Source: Rattus norvegicus | Lineage: Eukaryota; Chordata; Mammalia; Rodentia; Muridae | DNA length: 64,000 nucleotides | Direction: 5' to 3' | Assembly (NCBI RefSeq): GCF_036323735.1 | Contig: NC_086022.1 | Span: 69,848,202 to 69,912,201 of the forward strand | In this document: in pieces, positions 59,822 through 64,000 of the stretch | How positions within the stretch are numbered: position 1 is the stretch's first letter | Layout: each line of letters begins with the position of its first letter | Program-made: the position numbers and the translations under genes | The notes under the pieces: model-generated | What the model was told of the DNA's origin: nothing | Seen by the model: only the letters and a program-made list of their open reading frames with translations | Databases searched by the model: none

Positions 59822-60110
59822 ACAGCTGAGGCTAGAGGGTCAGGAGTTCAAGGCTGGCCAGGGCTACATGGTGAATTTTTGATGAGCCTGAGTTCATCAT
59901 GGTGAGTGGGGCAGACACATTCCCCATGAGTTTTGCATATGGTTCCAGAGGGTTCTGAGGCTTCCTGCCCTGGAAAAAAAGAATATTAACTTTGGTAGAG
60001 TTCATAGAATCTGAGTATATTAACATTGGGTAATAACAATCAGTTAATATGTATATTGTATTTTTACTTACAGTGTGTTTATAGAGATATCCTGTCTCAA
60101 AAATAAAACA
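59822..60110 (+). mobile_element. B1-like SINE apparently split by ~200 bp
   Basis: 'cagctgaggctagagggtcaggagttcaaggctggccagggctacatggtga' (59823-59874) is the B1 middle part. The B1 3' end 'cctgtctcaaaaataaaacac' reappears at 60090-60110. The 59875-60089 stretch between them is not recognised, so it may be an insertion, or the two parts may be unrelated. Confidence 0.5.
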
Positions 60111-61309
60111 CCAGAATAAGAGCAAACTTTGCCAAGACTGAAAGTCTTTTCCTCCATTACTTTAAAGAATAATTATTCATCTCTTCATTTGGCCCAACCC
60201 AGGCTTGCTTGTCTAGCAGAGAGATAGAACTCTGTTTAGGGGTGCTTTTAAAATCCATTATATTATATAACAATGATAAAGGAGTCTTTTTTTTTTCCTG
60301 AATTTTCTACAGCATTTTCTGTCTCAGTATCTGTATATCAAAGATACGAGGACCAAGAATTTTGGGCAGGTGGCCTGTACAAATAAATGGGGATTTTGAG
60401 GGGCTCGGGGGCTTTTCAAACTGTGCCCTTGTCTTCTGGGCTCTGGATTGCCAGGGATTTAATTAGCACTCCCTGTTTCCACCTCAGCTCTTTCCCCTCC
60501 CGGGTAATGACTCGATTAAAGATCTTATCTGTTTGTTGGTGGCATTCTAGTACAAAGGGTCGTTTGGGGACTTGGCAGGATCTTCAGTACCATTCCCTAG
60601 ACTCCAAATTATGGGGGAAGTCAGAAGCATTAAGATCCGCTCCAAGAACTTTGCTCTCTAGCGGATCAAATGAAATGTTACATTGGTTCTCAAAAGTGCT
60701 CCCGCTCCTCAAGACGACTACACAGAGCTCTTGGGTTCTTGGGTTTAACCCTTCTGAAAGGGAGGCATTGGTGCTCTATCAGGAAAGTGATGGGCATTCT
60801 TTCCAAACAGCATGACTGTATATGTGCACACACCATTGACCTGTGTGCTTGATGGACAAGCAAGCGAGATCCGCTCTGGCTAATGTTAACAAGTAAGAAG
60901 GATGTCTCCTGGACTCCAAAAGGATAAGCAGCCCAGGTGAGGATGAAGGAAGAACCAGGCTGTCCTGGGAATCCAGCATGTGTGACATGTGGGAGTTTTC
61001 ACTTAGACTTCAATAACTCAGCTCCATTGAGGTCCAGTGACCAGCTTTCAGTATCCCAGGAGAAAGACATTCCCTGCCCTAGCTTGAGTCAGAATCTGTC
61101 TGCTTTTCCAGGAATGTGGGTTGCTTGCCGAAGTTCAATTTCTATAGTATGAAGCTGCTCCAGTTATGGGGAAGTCATGGCGAGCAAGGCAAGCGCTATT
61201 CTATGAACTTTGTGTGCAGTTTTGGGGTATCCTTCATGCCCTTGTAGAAAACAATATGACGTTTGATAGACCCTGAGATTATAAACAGTAGATAACCATA
61301 ATTGACATG
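60111..61309. other. Unassigned sequence with a 142-codon open frame
   Basis: The frame at 60387-60815 has no recognised domain. 60500-60545 (gggtaatgactcgattaaagatc) is high-complexity with a retained CpG. No gene called. Confidence 0.35.
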
Positions 61310-61530
61310 TATATTGCATCATTACTTATAGCCAGACACTTGGCCAAATACTTATTCTGATCTTTTTTGTGTAGCAATCCTATAAGGTAGGTTGTTGTTA
61401 TTGTTATTATTATTATTTAGATAAAGAAGCATATCCACCATAGAATAAGATAGTTTGAAGTCCCCTAAGCTCTTAGTAGATGGTGCTCATAACGATTACA
61501 GTTGGGAGTTCCGCCTCTGCTTCTGAGTTT
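61310..61530 (-). mobile_element. MIR SINE, reverse orientation
   Basis: 'agccagacacttggccaaatacttattctgatc', 'gtagcaatcctataaggtaggttgttg', then '(tta)n', 'ttagataaagaagc' and 'ttgggagttccgcctctgc' match the reverse complement of MIR in order. The TTA/TTG run (61392-61418) lies where MIR has a 'tattattatccc' block. Confidence 0.72.
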
Positions 61531-62501
61531 GTGCAGCTGTAGATTTCACTTTTCATTCATCTGAATAGGTCAGAGGTAAATTACAGAATGACACATTGTT
61601 CCCACAGACAGTAGATTCAGAGTAGACAAATCTCCCTGGAGACCACCCTCTCTCCTAGGTTTTCCTGTGGAGCAGCTATCTTTAGCAGACTCCTTTTAAT
61701 AAAGGGGGAAGCATTTAGCCCTCACATATCTGCATGCCCCATTTTTTTTTGTCACACAGTGGGTGGCTTCCCTCTACCCACCCGCCCACCTCCTGCTGCG
61801 ACTCCCTTTGGCCTGCCACTTCTCGTCCATCATCACACACCTCACCCACAGTGTTCCCATTTTGGGTTCTGGGCCTCTCAGCCACCCACTCTTGCTCTGC
61901 TCCTCCATCATGTAACCTAAAACTCAGGCAGATCCCCCTCCCCTGTGGTCATCTTTCTGGTCACACCTGCCTTCCGCAGGACATCCACCCTCTCACAATC
62001 TGTCCACTGGCTATTGACACCTGCCTTCTTCCCCTTATGGTGACACTTGTTCTAGCAGCCACACCATAAGTCTTTGTAGCTCTTCATCAGCTGATTGCAG
62101 GGTGTGCCTTCGCAGATGCATAGTTCTGCTCAATTGAGCAATAGGTTATATCTAGATGACCACATAGGAGCTTTCTGCCAGGGTGAAGATTCCTTTTATA
62201 TATTTCAGCTCAAATGTGCTTTTGGATGATTCTAAAGTCCTAACGGTCAACAGGAGGCAGTTTCTGTGTGTCTTAGGTTCCCTCAGGCATGGTATGGTGT
62301 CAGGCCAGAGTGTGAACTTGGTGAGAACTTCCCCTGAGCTCCCTTGATCATGTTGCTCACACAGTCAGACTTGCCTAGGGTAAACGACAAACACGCTTTT
62401 CTAGTTTAAGAGGCAACTGTAAGTATGACGGCCTACATCCATGTACATAGAACTATGAACTCAGTAGCAACTTTTTGAAAGCTGATAAGCATTCTTGCCA
62501 T
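61531..62501. other. Unassigned sequence with a pyrimidine-rich part
   Basis: 61740-62070 is C/T-rich on the plus strand and keeps a 111-codon open frame with P/S/L-rich residues, as expected of such composition. No gene called. Confidence 0.4.
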
Positions 62502-62507
62502 TTTAAT
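62502..62507 (-). terminator. Candidate polyadenylation signal (ATTAAA)
   Basis: TTTAAT on the plus strand is ATTAAA on the minus strand, about 255 bp downstream of the stop of the putative exon at 62761-62911. It would give a short 3' UTR. No other canonical signal was noticed in the first 400 bp after that stop. A hexamer of this type is frequent by chance. Confidence 0.3.
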
Positions 62508-62760
62508 CGACTCAAACTGTGCCAATTAAACTGAGCCTAAGAAGGCTACTTATTTGTGTCTTTTTCCTGGGATTTCTTTTTCTAAAGCCCCACAGTCCTC
62601 TTGGTTGTAGTGAGATATTCAAAACCCATCTCCGGAAATGGTTGAAGAACTAGTTAGAAAAGACTAGATTGCTACTTCAGGTTGGCATGAAGGTTTCCTA
62701 CCAGCCATTTCAGCACGTGTGCTAAGCCAGGAGCTGAGCTCCACCAGCCACTCTGAAGTT

Positions 62761-62911
62761 TCACTGGGCTCCACACTTCTTAATCATTTCCAAGCAGGAG
62801 TCAGAGGAACGTGCTTTTATTTCCAGTGATCTCCCCAAATAAGCAAAGATGTTAAAAAGAACCAGCGCGACGACAACAGCAGCAGCAAATATTCTGACCT
62901 TCCAGAAATTC
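62761..62911 (-). CDS. Putative terminal coding exon of an unidentified single-pass membrane protein
   Basis: Read on the minus strand, a pyrimidine-rich acceptor (CTTCTGTAATTCTTACAG, ending at 62912) precedes a 148-nt open segment and a TGA stop at 62763-62761. The open frame actually starts further up, at a Met codon at 62946, but I take the splice acceptor as the exon start; the split codon then has phase 2. The predicted 49-residue end begins N-F-W-K-V-R. A run of about 18 hydrophobic residues (I, F, A-A-A, V-V-V, A-L-V-L-F) follows, then a polar 27-residue tail ending M-I-K-K-C-G-A-Q. Basic residues flank the hydrophobic run, and retained CpGs (gcgcgacgac on the plus strand) fit coding constraint. 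I do not recognise the family. A chance open frame is the main alternative. The rest of the gene would lie rightward, beyond the window. Confidence 0.35.
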
Positions 62912-62947
62912 CTGTAAGAATTACAGAAGTTTAAAATAATACCCATC

Positions 62948-63055
62948 TGAGCTGGACACTATGTTGCATGCCTGTAACTGCAGGATTTATGAGGCAGAAG
63001 ACTGCAAGTTTGAAAACAGCCTTGGCTATGTAACAAGGCTCTCCCTCTCTTCCCA
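62948..63055 (+). mobile_element. Diverged B1 SINE
   Basis: 'gagctggacactatgttgcatgcctgtaactgcaggatttatgaggcagaagactgcaagtttgaaaacagccttggctatgtaacaagg' follows the B1 order. It lies just upstream (minus sense) of the putative exon, so it would be intronic if that exon is real. Confidence 0.75.
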
Positions 63056-64000
63056 CTCCCCCCACCCTCCCATAAACATAACTTCACCATGCCTTAGGAT
63101 CATCCAAAGGCTGACCTGTACCTGACTAACTCTTGGCCACAGTAAAATTCTCATAGATCTTCTGGGGTTCCAAAGTCTAGCTGAATTTATCATTACATCA
63201 CCATCTCTGAATTGTCTGCCTGAGTTTCTTAAGCTAGATAATACGAACTGCTATCTCGGATCATCTAGCAGGATCATACCAGCAAATTAATCAGTTTGTA
63301 AAGAATGCAATGATACTATATACATTAGACCCAGAAACTATAATTAGAAGATTCACCGTGGGTCAAAAATAGTAGCTATTCTGGGTTCTCTGCTGTCATG
63401 AACACGGGTAACATGTAAGAATGAATATCTTTCTCTGTTATCAGGTTGCCACAAGCAAACCATATCTGTTCTCCTAATAGCCCCTTCTGGACTGTAAAGT
63501 GGTCTCTCTAGCAAATTGGTTTTGAAGCTGGGTTATATCTAGACATGGGCTTCCATTTATATAGCCGAATGGGGGAAAAGGCTACATTTGTACAACTTAT
63601 ATAAAACAGCTAAAGATGTTGTAGTGATAGCTGTTATGTATTTACCGCTTAGAGCTCGGGAAGATTGATGGGTGTAGGAGGCCCTGATGCTCCTCTGATC
63701 TTAGACTCTCTGATTAGCCAATAATAACACACTAGCACACCAATTATACCAGCTGTCAGCAGGCAGAACCGTGCTGTCAAAGTCATCAATAGAGAGACAA
63801 TCCTCCCTACTTTCAAAATTGTCCTTGATCAGTGTCAAAAGCATTCATCATTGGAAGATGTCTAAATGAATCTTGATGAGAATGTGGGGTCTACAGTTTC
63901 CAAGGAAGCTCTAGGCCTGTGTTCAGAGACTCTGAAGAGGGAGGAGATATTTCTAGAGACATCCATCTTTCAGAGGGGTGACAGGGATGAGCACCGTAAA
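63056..64000. other. Unassigned sequence
   Basis: No further exon of the putative minus-strand gene, and no repeat, is recognised to the window end. 63290-63370 is AT-rich. Confidence 0.4.

Noticed and set aside
60387..60815. 142-codon plus-strand frame
   Set aside because: No recognised domain. Composition is unremarkable and the length is possible by chance in balanced sequence.

Overview
The window reads as mammalian, and specifically rat, nuclear DNA (probably Rattus norvegicus). The most diagnostic pieces are a near-consensus ID SINE (4478-4581, minus strand, with 14-bp target-site duplications) and the 3' end of a rat-type LINE-1 (51199-51414, with an A tail). B1, B3 and B4 SINEs, Lx-type L1 tails, rodent MaLR LTRs, a URR1-type hAT element and long pure CA/GT/CT arrays also fit. 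Older mammalian layers (L2, MIR, MLT1, MER5A, L1M) lie beneath them. Bacterial, phage and organelle origins are excluded by this repeat content. Family names come from memory of consensus sequences, not from a search.

I find no complete protein-coding gene, rRNA, functional tRNA, snRNA, CRISPR array or operon. Open frames reach at most about 207 codons. They sit mostly in microsatellites and SINEs, or have unremarkable composition. The one gene-like object is at the right end on the minus strand: a possible terminal exon (62761-62911). It has a splice acceptor, an in-frame hydrophobic segment, a 27-residue polar tail, a stop, and an ATTAAA about 255 bp downstream. If it is real, the rest of the gene lies to the right, beyond the window, and the window is mostly the intergenic flank of that gene.

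Layout. 1-10 kb: unassigned sequence, an ID insertion, and a long degraded L2 in reverse orientation (about 5.9-7.4 kb) still showing traces of reverse transcriptase. 10-20 kb: a hAT element with perfect 8-bp duplications, a 680-bp CAT/ACC trinucleotide tract, B3, two MaLR LTRs and long CA arrays. 20-30 kb: MER5A, CT/AT arrays, a duplicated 10+10 bp palindrome module at 23.9-24.1 kb, two L2 copies and a MIR. 30-40 kb: mostly unique sequence with an AT-rich, homeodomain-motif-rich block near 35.0-35.3 kb, a compound CA array with a 54-63 bp higher-order unit, a MIR cluster and an MLT1 LTR. 40-50 kb: B3, B4, an L1M tail, an imperfect 75-bp duplication and a full-length rodent MaLR LTR. 50-64 kb: B3, rat L1, Lx-type L1 tails, B4, B1, and the putative exon.

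The unassigned stretches are typical of an intron or gene-poor region. Several have the look of non-coding regulatory DNA (AT-rich, ATTA/TAATTA motifs, retained CpG), but conservation cannot be measured here.
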